Positions 1 through 5,377 of a stretch of 11,884 nucleotides of DNA are shown piece after piece. Position numbers and translations under genes: made by a program. The DNA is taken from positions 1-11,884 of the forward strand of contig DAOUSX010000011.1 in the NCBI GenBank assembly GCA_030627025.1, in the 5' to 3' direction. This stretch comes from Dehalococcoidia bacterium. Lineage in GTDB: Bacteria > Chloroflexota > Dehalococcoidia > GIF9 > AB-539-J10. A model generated the notes under the pieces. That model had not been told where the DNA came from. It did not search any database and saw nothing but the letters and a program-made list of their open reading frames with translations. Within the stretch, counting starts at the first letter, position 1; the number at the start of each line of letters is the position of its first letter.

Positions 1-444
1 AAAGCTCTGCCTTTGGCTTATAACCGAGATATGCAAGAGGATAAACAGGGACTTTTTGATACCCTGGATACCTTGCATTCCACCTTAGAAGTATTTGCTG
101 AAATGATTAAGACGCTGAAGGCCAATCCACAGCGTATTAGTAATGCAATAAACGAAGACTATATTCTGGCTACCGATTTGGCGGACTACCTGGTAAAAAA
201 GGGAATACCATTTCGCCAGGCTCACAATACAGTGAGTAAATTAGGCGAATATGCTGTTGCTAACCGAAAAAGCTTCCGTGAGCTTAGCTTAAGCGAATAT
301 CGCGATTTCAGCCCCCTATTTGATAAAGATGTGTATAATATTACTTTGGAATCCTCTATAGCTTCCCGAAATATCGTCGGTGGAACCGCTGCAAATCAAG
401 TAGAAGTAGCACTGGAAAAAGCGAGGGAATCTAATATAATATGA
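1..444 (+). CDS. argH: Argininosuccinate lyase, C-terminal part (5' end outside window)
   Basis: This is the last 147 codons of argininosuccinate lyase, which splits argininosuccinate into arginine and fumarate in the final step of arginine synthesis. The frame is open from base 1 and begins KALPLAYNRDMQEDK. That segment is highly conserved in ArgH and follows just after the catalytic signature loop (GSSxMPQKxN), which must lie upstream of the window. The rest is the helical C-terminal domain, with the family-typical stretches 'ATDLADYLVKKGIPFRQAH' and 'DVYNITLESSIASRNIVGGT'. Family members are about 460 residues, so roughly two thirds is missing because of the window edge, not truncation of the gene. 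A TTG at base 13 is internal and not the start. It ends in TGA at 442-444 and no terminator hairpin is evident after it. Confidence 0.95.
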   Translation, partial: KALPLAYNRDMQEDKQGLFDTLDTLHSTLEVFAEMIKTLKANPQRISNAINEDYILATDLADYLVKKGIPFRQAHNTVSKLGEYAVANRKSFRELSLSEYRDFSPLFDKDVYNITLESSIASRNIVGGTAANQVEVALEKARESNII

Positions 445-503
445 GAGCGATTTATGCTGAAGTAAAGCTTCCCACTAGAAGAGATACTCGCCGGGACTTA
501 TAA
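441..503 (+). other. Possible 20-codon remnant or small ORF overlapping the argH stop
   Basis: An ATG at 441 overlaps the argH stop as ATGA, an arrangement typical of translationally coupled genes. It opens a 20-codon frame (MRAIYAEVKLPTRRDTRRDL) ending in TAA at 501-503. I do not recognise the peptide. It may be chance, or the 5' remnant of the gene that followed argH before the restriction cassette arrived. A purine-rich GAGGGA at 422-427 is too far upstream to be a convincing ribosome binding site. Low confidence. Confidence 0.15.
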
Positions 504-504
504 T
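499..504 (+). promoter_or_regulatory. Possible -10 element for the restriction-modification cassette
   Basis: TATAAT at 499-504 matches the -10 consensus exactly and lies about 45 bases before the first cassette gene. No recognisable -35 hexamer is found 15-19 bp upstream, and there is no TG extension. It is therefore only a candidate. The 105-base gap 445-549 shows no other clear signal. Confidence 0.25.
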
Positions 505-539
505 TTTAGGCATGGCGCAAAAGGGAGGTTGTTTTAGAG

Positions 540-544
540 AAAGG
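540..544 (+). promoter_or_regulatory. Ribosome binding site of the 488-residue gene
   Basis: AAAGG, within the purine run GAGAAAGG, lies five bases before the ATG at 550 and supports that start. A second in-frame ATG at 562 has no comparable upstream sequence. A stronger AAGGGAGG at 520-527 is about 22 bases from the ATG, too far to serve it directly. Confidence 0.5.
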
Positions 545-549
545 CAACA

Positions 550-2016
550 ATGTCAGTCAGAATGTCGCTTCAAGACTTCCTAGAACGAATCGAGGGAGTC
601 TATAAGAGCATAGACTTAAGAATTGCTGCTGCGAAAGCTGGCGATACTTGGCAAAACGCTTTGACGGTCGTGCGTTTTTCATACAGAGAGCCTGAAGAGC
701 TTAAGAAGCAGCAGGAAACGCTTGAGACCAGATGGGGCAAAGTTAAGACGAGCAATTTCAGAATAGATATGCAAGCATGGCCGATTGCAACCTTAGATAT
801 GCTAGAGACACGCCTTAATCAGGGGCTATGGTCTTTGTTCGATGACCATGTCGACGATCTGCAATTTGGGCGGAGCATTGATCTGCTCTCACTTGAGGGT
901 AGATTTGAGAAGTATGGATATGCTAAGAGAGAGGCTGAACCATACCCATTCTTTGAAGCCTTTGCGGGTGAGCATTCCCATTTGCTCAAAGATAAAGAGG
1001 AGCAACTGCAGAGCGAAGTCAAATCTCAAACTCTCCTTGACCTGTACACGCTGATACGTGAACTGCTTGAGGTAGATTTCTCGCGTGATAGAGAACTCGA
1101 TTTAATTGTAGCTGCTCCCTTCTACGCTGCTATTCGAAACGTCGACTTTGGGGAGCAAAGCTGCAAGATAGAAGTTAAATTCCATAAAGATATTAAAGCT
1201 TTAGCCGTTAGTGCCATCGTGCAGAGAGGTGATCGGCAACATGGTCCCCTTATAGGCAAAGCTCGCTCCACAATAGATTTAGAAGAATCTGAGGAGTCAG
1301 GTGAATATATGAGACTCTGGACAAAACAACTTGAGTTGCCCAATGCAACGCCTGCCGACTATTTGGCTGTAAGTCTAATACAGACGGAGCCCACCGCCCT
1401 AGATATCGAGAAGTCATCTACGCAGATAAGCCGGCTTCTAGAGTCAAAGAGACCTGAGAAGGCTCCATTAGTGGCAGCTTGCCGCCAGTTCCTCACTGAA
1501 GACGAGCTTGAGCAATATTTAACCAAGCCTGTTGAAGCTGCTTGGCCATACAAGAAGGGTAGCAAAGACGCTGCAGATACATTTGAGCTCGCAGTAGCAT
1601 GGCTTTTGGGCCTTTGCGGGTTTAGTATTGTATGGCTCGGCTTAACTAACCATGAATCATTAAAAGAAGACAGGGTGAGACGCTTCGGTGTAGATATATT
1701 GGCCTCCCATCGCGAAAGCGAAAACCTGTTGCTCCTAATAGGGTGCACAATTGGCAGCCCTAACAACAATGATATTGATACCCTCAAGAATGTGCGAAGG
1801 GTACTACAAGACAAGCTCTTTAAGGATACACAGCTTCTGATAAAGCCCTTTGTTTTCTCCGCAGCACCAGAGCTAAGCAATAAGGAAAGAGACGGTGTTA
1901 AAGTGCTGGATGCAGATGACATTAAGGGTATCTTAAACTATGTGAGACGAGGGGAGGTACAGCGCGCCCTCAACAAATATTTTGGTTACGAGCTAGGCTT
2001 TAAGATAGGATCATGA
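550..2016 (+). CDS. Unrecognised 488-residue protein of the restriction cassette; C-terminal part resembles a degenerate PD-(D/E)XK nuclease
   Basis: I do not recognise this protein. The N-terminal two thirds (about 1-330) is acidic and mostly helical-looking, with a strand-rich stretch near residues 195-225. The C-terminal part (about 340-470) follows the layout of restriction-endonuclease-like folds. F345-E346 begins a helix continuing to 'LLGLCGF', then comes 'GVDIL' with D382, then a hydrophobic strand leading into G398-C399-T400, where an active enzyme would carry E-x-K. The acidic residue and lysine are therefore absent, suggesting a DNA-binding or regulatory role, or a family with altered catalysis. 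A separate E208-V209-K210 follows D199 but sits in a strand-rich area and is not convincing as an active site. There is no signal peptide or membrane segment, so it is probably cytosolic. Its stop overlaps the methyltransferase start as ATGA, which ties it to the restriction-modification operon. It could be a specificity, control or second nuclease subunit. Confidence 0.8.
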   Translation: MSVRMSLQDFLERIEGVYKSIDLRIAAAKAGDTWQNALTVVRFSYREPEELKKQQETLETRWGKVKTSNFRIDMQAWPIATLDMLETRLNQGLWSLFDDHVDDLQFGRSIDLLSLEGRFEKYGYAKREAEPYPFFEAFAGEHSHLLKDKEEQLQSEVKSQTLLDLYTLIRELLEVDFSRDRELDLIVAAPFYAAIRNVDFGEQSCKIEVKFHKDIKALAVSAIVQRGDRQHGPLIGKARSTIDLEESEESGEYMRLWTKQLELPNATPADYLAVSLIQTEPTALDIEKSSTQISRLLESKRPEKAPLVAACRQFLTEDELEQYLTKPVEAAWPYKKGSKDAADTFELAVAWLLGLCGFSIVWLGLTNHESLKEDRVRRFGVDILASHRESENLLLLIGCTIGSPNNNDIDTLKNVRRVLQDKLFKDTQLLIKPFVFSAAPELSNKERDGVKVLDADDIKGILNYVRRGEVQRALNKYFGYELGFKIGS

Positions 2017-3419
2017 ATATGAAATCCCCATGCAGTGGGGTGTTTAGAAGGATACAAAATAGCAGAGACTCAAAAATGAAAGCAAACATAAAGCAGCTAA
2101 ATTTGTTCCCCACCATAGAAAGAGGGCAACTTGAGGAGAAATATTCCTGCTTAATAAAGGAAAGACCCGATTTCAGAGGCTTCCTTGGCTTCAGGCTGAA
2201 TAAGGCTGAGCCTATTTTTAGGTGGTTTAGGTTTAAGGAAGCTTTCTCTGGGCGGCTTGTTGAGGAAATATTAACTAATGAATGGAATCTTCCACCCGAT
2301 TCTTTAATTTTTGACCCATTTGCTGGTTGTGGGACTACTGTGCTTACTTGTCAGCAATTGGGATACTCAGCTATCGGACTAGACATCTTACCTATAGCCG
2401 TCTTTGCTAGTAAAGTGAAGCTACATGCCGAATATGATTTGGATGAATTGAGGAGAACTGCTGATGAACTCCGAAACAAGCCTTTCTCTCCTACAGGTAA
2501 ATCCTTTCCGAAAATTCGAATCATTGATCTTGCTCTCCCCCAAGAAACCCAAGAGAAGCTTCTTTTTTATCGAGAGCAAATATCGGCTATTCAAGAGCCC
2601 GCAGTTCGTGATTTCCTAATGCTAGGTCTCTTAGCAAGCGTGGAGGAAGCGAGCTATACTTCTAAAGATGGACAGTTCCTCAGGCTAGTAGAAAGACCGC
2701 CGCAGTCAGTTGGCATAGTTTTTGAAAATAAAGTAGACGAGATGCTTGCTGATTTAAGCAAGCTCGATGGAACGAAACAGGGGCCTAAAACTCAGATTTT
2801 CTTAGGAGATGCTCGCAGGCTTCCTATTCAAGCTCTGAGATATAAAGGCAAGGTATCAGGAATCATTACTTCTCCTCCTTACCTAAATAGGTATGACTAT
2901 TCTAGGACTTACGCTTTAGAATTGTGTTTACTCTACAATGAGCAAGGAGAGCCGTGGGTTAAAGACTTTGAAGACCTCAAAAATATCCGTCATAGCCTGC
3001 TTCGCTCTCATATTGAGTCATCGCCCACTCCCACCAATTCAGTAAAAGTCCCTGCTCTGGAAGAAGTGTTAAATTGCCTTGAATTAAAACAGCTTAATAA
3101 CCCTCGTATTCCTATAATGATCGAAGGCTACTTTGAGGACATGAATCTAGCAACTCGGGAGATGGCAAAGATGCTTAAGCCCGGAGGATTAGTTGCTTTA
3201 GTGGTGGATAACGTCCGATTTGAAGGAGAGTTGATCCCTGTTGATCTAATCCTTTGTGAGATGGCGGCAAAGCATAAGCTAAAGACTCTTGAAGTAAGGG
3301 TGCCGAGGTATAAAGGAAATAGCTCTCAGCAAATGGGGCGCTATGGAAGAGTTCCAGTACGGGAAAGTATAGTCTTCTGGCAGAAGGAAATTCCTAGAGG
3401 AAGCGATGACTTCTCCTAA
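2013..3419 (+). CDS. Type II-like site-specific DNA methyltransferase (N4-cytosine or N6-adenine)
   Basis: This amino-methyltransferase transfers a methyl group from S-adenosylmethionine to an exocyclic amine in DNA and should protect the host from the endonuclease encoded next. Motif X-like sequence 'RFKEAFSGRLVEEIL' spans about 73-87. Motif I is DPFAGCGTT at 101-109, the motif II acidic residue is D124 in 'GLDILP', and the catalytic motif IV is TSPPY at 286-290. SPPY favours N4-cytosine over N6-adenine but does not prove it. The roughly 175 residues between motifs I and IV may hold the target-recognition region. The C-terminus 'RYKGNSSQQMGRYGRVPVRE' resembles a widespread family I know as SPPYLNRYDY-type methylases. 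At 468 residues it is longer than the classic ~300-residue enzymes of XcyI/Cfr9I systems. The start is uncertain: ATG 2013 overlaps the upstream stop, ATG 2019 has better spacing to AGGA at 2007-2010, and ATG 2076 begins the first conserved-looking sequence. Confidence 0.92.
   Translation: MNMKSPCSGVFRRIQNSRDSKMKANIKQLNLFPTIERGQLEEKYSCLIKERPDFRGFLGFRLNKAEPIFRWFRFKEAFSGRLVEEILTNEWNLPPDSLIFDPFAGCGTTVLTCQQLGYSAIGLDILPIAVFASKVKLHAEYDLDELRRTADELRNKPFSPTGKSFPKIRIIDLALPQETQEKLLFYREQISAIQEPAVRDFLMLGLLASVEEASYTSKDGQFLRLVERPPQSVGIVFENKVDEMLADLSKLDGTKQGPKTQIFLGDARRLPIQALRYKGKVSGIITSPPYLNRYDYSRTYALELCLLYNEQGEPWVKDFEDLKNIRHSLLRSHIESSPTPTNSVKVPALEEVLNCLELKQLNNPRIPIMIEGYFEDMNLATREMAKMLKPGGLVALVVDNVRFEGELIPVDLILCEMAAKHKLKTLEVRVPRYKGNSSQQMGRYGRVPVRESIVFWQKEIPRGSDDFS
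2026..2040 (+). repeat. Small inverted repeat CCCCA-TGCAG-TGGGG near the methyltransferase start
   Basis: Five G/C-rich base pairs (2026-2030 with 2036-2040) can close a five-base loop. The repeat lies inside the first codons if translation starts at 2013 or 2019, or in the leader if it starts at 2076. It could modulate methyltransferase translation or be a protein-binding dyad, but could also be chance. Confidence 0.4.
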
Positions 3420-4395
3420 AGAAATAGCTCAGACCCAATATAGCTTGAGATCTTTTTTCTTCTACCGTGCTCGCAAAATATTTCAATCTCTATGTGAGCT
3501 TGTAGAAAGAATTGAGCCCTCAAAATATGATTGGAGCGATATTCAGGAATTGGGTATTTCTAAGTCAAGTTGGAAGTATATTCAGAAGAACAGAATCCCT
3601 CCCTCTTTGATTTTCTGTTGTCCTCAGCTCATCATGGACGCCCCAATTTTAGTAGGATACTACCGCTCTTTGGCTTTATTACCTCAAAAAGGGCTAGGAA
3701 GGCTTGCCTTTAGCCCTAAGAGTATCGAGGAAGGGAAAAGGCAAAGTTTATCCAAAGCTAAAGCTTTACAAATTTCGAAAGTGATTAATAGCCTTATTTG
3801 CTCGATTATAGACAGCGATCCGAATTTCTCCCTCGAAGAGATACGGTTAGCGGCTCAAGCAAACTTAGGAACGCAGATTAACGGTTCCTGGCGCAACGAG
3901 ATAGGAAACGAAGGAAGCCGACGTATTGATGCTCTCATACTAAGACATTTCCTGGATAGAGCTCAAATCTCAGAGCTTATCCTTAAAGATGGTACTATTG
4001 CCTCTCCTGCCAAAGTTCCTGCTTCGATTGACGATGTTAGAGGTTTTAAGCTTATAAATGAATATAAAGTTCTTTTTGGAAGTGAACCAGATATATCTAT
4101 TCGGAACTCTCAAGATGTATTAGAGGGAGCGATAGAAGTAAAAGCAGGTGTAGATCCAGCAGGAGCACTGGAAAGATATGGCGCAGCGAAGAAGTCCTTT
4201 GATAAAGCTTTAACCGAAAACAAAGCTGCTATAACTTTTTACCTTGCCAGTTCTCCTATGCTTACCGCTGCTGTTATGGATGCTATGGCCAACGATCGCT
4301 TAGTTAGGAAAGAATTTAATTTAACTGAAATTTTCCTTAAAGATGATGCAAGGGAGGAATTCTTAAGGGATCTAAGCTGGGTAACCCATTTATAA
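3406..4395 (+). CDS. Type II restriction endonuclease, XcyI-like PD-(D/E)XK family
   Basis: This is probably the nuclease partner of the preceding methyltransferase. A PD-(D/E)XK active site is visible: P228-D229, then 14 residues, then E244-V245-K246-A-G, in the expected strand context ('EPDISI', 'GAIEVKAG'). The conserved-looking stretch 'GYYRSLALLPQKGLGRL' at 84-100 and 'GNEGSRRIDALIL' at 167-179, together with the 329-residue length, resemble the XcyI/Cfr9I family (330-odd residues). Those enzymes cut C^CCGGG and need Mg2+. The family call is from memory of its features and the site specificity is not established. The start ATG 3406 lies 14 bases inside the methyltransferase gene and is preceded by AGAGGA (3396-3401) four bases upstream. 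Such an overlap would keep nuclease synthesis coupled to and behind the methyltransferase. No separate control (C) protein gene is seen. Confidence 0.72.
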   Translation: MTSPKEIAQTQYSLRSFFFYRARKIFQSLCELVERIEPSKYDWSDIQELGISKSSWKYIQKNRIPPSLIFCCPQLIMDAPILVGYYRSLALLPQKGLGRLAFSPKSIEEGKRQSLSKAKALQISKVINSLICSIIDSDPNFSLEEIRLAAQANLGTQINGSWRNEIGNEGSRRIDALILRHFLDRAQISELILKDGTIASPAKVPASIDDVRGFKLINEYKVLFGSEPDISIRNSQDVLEGAIEVKAGVDPAGALERYGAAKKSFDKALTENKAAITFYLASSPMLTAAVMDAMANDRLVRKEFNLTEIFLKDDAREEFLRDLSWVTHL

Positions 4396-4396
4396 A
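4391..4396 (+). promoter_or_regulatory. Possible -10-like TATAAA just before rpe
   Basis: TATAAA at 4391-4396 spans the endonuclease stop codon and ends 11 bases before the rpe ATG. If it were a -10 element, transcription would begin at or almost at the ATG, giving a leaderless rpe mRNA. No -35 match or TG extension supports it, so it is weak. Confidence 0.15.
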
Positions 4397-4407
4397 GTCT
4401 CTAGAAC

Positions 4408-5073
4408 ATGAAAGGCAAAGTCAAATTAGCGCCGTCAATTCTTTCTGCTGATTTCGTCCGTCTTGGGGAACAAGTTGCCGAGGCTACTAGGGCAGGCGCT
4501 GATTATATCCATATCGATGTTATGGACGGCCATTTCGTGCCCAACATCTCCATTGGTATTCCAATAGTAGCTTCCCTCCGCCCTCGGACTAACTTGCCTC
4601 TAGATGTCCATTTGATGATACAACACCCCGAACAGTATGTCTCCCAGTTTGCTGACTCCGGCGCTGATATAATCACCGTTCACGTTGAGGCTTGCTCATC
4701 CCTTCACCGGTTGATTCACTCAATAAAGGAATTAAATGTCAAAGCAGGGATAGCATTGAATCCCGCTACCCCACTAACTTATGTAGAAGAAATTCTCCCT
4801 TATGTTGATTTAATTCTGATTATGAGCGTTGAACCTGGCTATGGAGGACAGAGTTTCATCCCATCATCGCTGGATAAAATATCGAGGTTACGCAAAATGC
4901 TTGATAACAAAAAACTCAACATTGAACTCGAGGTTGACGGCGGCATCACCATTGACAACGCACCTGGCATAGTCAAAGCTGGGGCCAATGTCCTAGCGAT
5001 CGGAAGCAGTATATTTAACGCCAAGGAGGGAATAAGCCAAACAATGCAAATATTTAGAAAGGCGGTAAGTTAG
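4408..5073 (+). CDS. rpe: Ribulose-phosphate 3-epimerase
   Basis: This cytosolic TIM-barrel enzyme interconverts ribulose 5-phosphate and xylulose 5-phosphate in the pentose phosphate pathway. The length of 221 residues is normal for the family. Diagnostic sequences are 'LAPSILSADF' at 8-16, the metal/catalytic 'HIDVMDGHFVPN' (H35, D37) at 35-46, 'DVHLMI' with H68, 'MSVEPGYGGQSF' at 139-150 (phosphate and substrate loop), and 'EVDGGI' with D177, the second acid/base. 'AIGSSIF' at 197-203 is the second phosphate-binding part. The start at 4408 gives the usual N-terminus. Only 12 bases separate it from the endonuclease stop, with no good ribosome binding site and no terminator between them, so it may be read through from the restriction cassette. 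Its TAG stop (5071-5073) interlocks with the rpmB stop on the other strand. Confidence 0.97.
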   Translation: MKGKVKLAPSILSADFVRLGEQVAEATRAGADYIHIDVMDGHFVPNISIGIPIVASLRPRTNLPLDVHLMIQHPEQYVSQFADSGADIITVHVEACSSLHRLIHSIKELNVKAGIALNPATPLTYVEEILPYVDLILIMSVEPGYGGQSFIPSSLDKISRLRKMLDNKKLNIELEVDGGITIDNAPGIVKAGANVLAIGSSIFNAKEGISQTMQIFRKAVS

Positions 5074-5252
5074 CGTGCTTCCTTATACTGGGTGCGCAAG
5101 CACCGGGTGCAGATATTTACTTTTTTCTTTTTGCCATTTATTATAATGGTACTGCGATGAACATTGTGCAGCCAGCGTCGCTGGGTATGCTGTTTAGAAT
5201 GGCTCACACTGTGACCATAGTGAGCTTGCTTACCACAAATGTCACACTTCAT
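5070..5252 (-). CDS. rpmB: 50S ribosomal protein L28 (zinc-ribbon form)
   Basis: This is a 60-residue L28, a component of the large ribosomal subunit. It starts MKCDICGKQAHYGHSVSHS and ends 'NICTRCLRTQYKEAR'. C3-x2-C6 and C48-x2-C51 form the four-cysteine zinc-binding (C+) version of the protein. The frame is open upstream to an ATG at 5336, which would give 88 residues. I choose the ATG at 5250-5252 because the family begins there, because GGAG (complement of 5260-5263) lies seven bases upstream, and because the likely start of transcription (about 5287) is downstream of the longer start. The gene is divergent from fakA and convergent with rpe. The lysine run GKKKK (around residues 40-44) explains the T-rich tract on the + strand near 5119-5131. 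Confidence 0.95.
   Translation of the reverse strand: MKCDICGKQAHYGHSVSHSKQHTQRRWLHNVHRSTIIINGKKKKVNICTRCLRTQYKEAR
5091..5104 (+). repeat. GGTGC-GCAA-GCACC hairpin just after the rpe stop
   Basis: A perfect five-base-pair G/C-rich stem closes a GCAA loop, a GNRA tetraloop when read on the + strand. It begins 18 bases after the rpe stop and lies within the rpmB coding sequence. The nearest T tract starts about 15 bases later and is explained by lysine codons of rpmB, so it is not a classical intrinsic terminator. It could stabilise or end the rpe mRNA. Confidence 0.35.
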
Positions 5253-5293
5253 AAGACAACTCCACAATCCTTCCATTCCATCCTGTGCCACAA

Positions 5294-5322
5294 ATACTAT
5301 CATAGGATGAAAGTCTTGACAA
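5294..5322 (-). promoter_or_regulatory. Candidate rpmB promoter, sharing its -35 with the fakA promoter
   Basis: Read on the - strand, TTGTCA (complement of 5317-5322) is followed after 17 bp by TAGTAT (complement of 5294-5299). The -35 has five of six consensus bases and the -10 four of six. Transcription would start near 5287, giving a leader of about 35 bases that contains the rpmB ribosome binding site. Confidence 0.5.
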
Positions 5323-5343
5323 AGTTTTTCAAACACCTATAAT
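5316..5343 (+). promoter_or_regulatory. Strong sigma-70-type promoter of the fakA-degV-recG-argS operon
   Basis: TTGACA at 5316-5321 and TATAAT at 5338-5343 both match the housekeeping consensus exactly, with a 16-bp spacer (one short of optimal). Transcription should begin near 5350, leaving 28 bases to the first possible start codon (5378) or 61 to the second (5411). No other promoter this good is seen in the window. Confidence 0.85.
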
Positions 5344-5345
5344 AC

Positions 5346-5358
5346 ATCGCATTGCGAT
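5346..5358. promoter_or_regulatory. Operator-like dyad ATCGCA-T-TGCGAT at the predicted start site
   Basis: Two perfect six-base arms (5346-5351 and 5353-5358) flank a single central base. The dyad begins two bases after the -10 hexamer and covers the expected +1 position, a common place for a repressor to bind. I do not recognise it as the site of a known regulator; it does not resemble the FapR consensus. Confidence 0.45.
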
Positions 5359-5377
5359 ATGGCAGACGAGGTGCGTT

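Noticed and set aside
512..583. 23-codon frame starting at ATG 512 before the 488-residue gene
   Set aside because: It overlaps the real start in another frame, has no ribosome binding site and a composition unlike a natural protein.
1359..1922. 187-codon open frame on the - strand
   Set aside because: It lies wholly inside the 488-residue gene, is serine- and leucine-rich as antisense frames often are, and has no recognisable motif.
475..4407. CTAGAA repeated at 475-480, 580-585 and 4401-4406, as possible target-site duplication around the restriction cassette
   Set aside because: A hexamer is expected about three times by chance in this length. One copy is inside the first cassette gene and no terminal inverted repeats accompany them.
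5119..5131. T-rich tract after the hairpin near 5091-5104, as an intrinsic terminator for rpe
   Set aside because: The T run is about 15 bases from the stem and is explained by the lysine codons of rpmB on the other strand.
5253..5336. 28-residue N-terminal extension of L28 from the ATG at 5336
   Set aside because: The family starts at MKCDICGK, the ribosome binding site is at the shorter start, and the likely promoter lies inside the extension.
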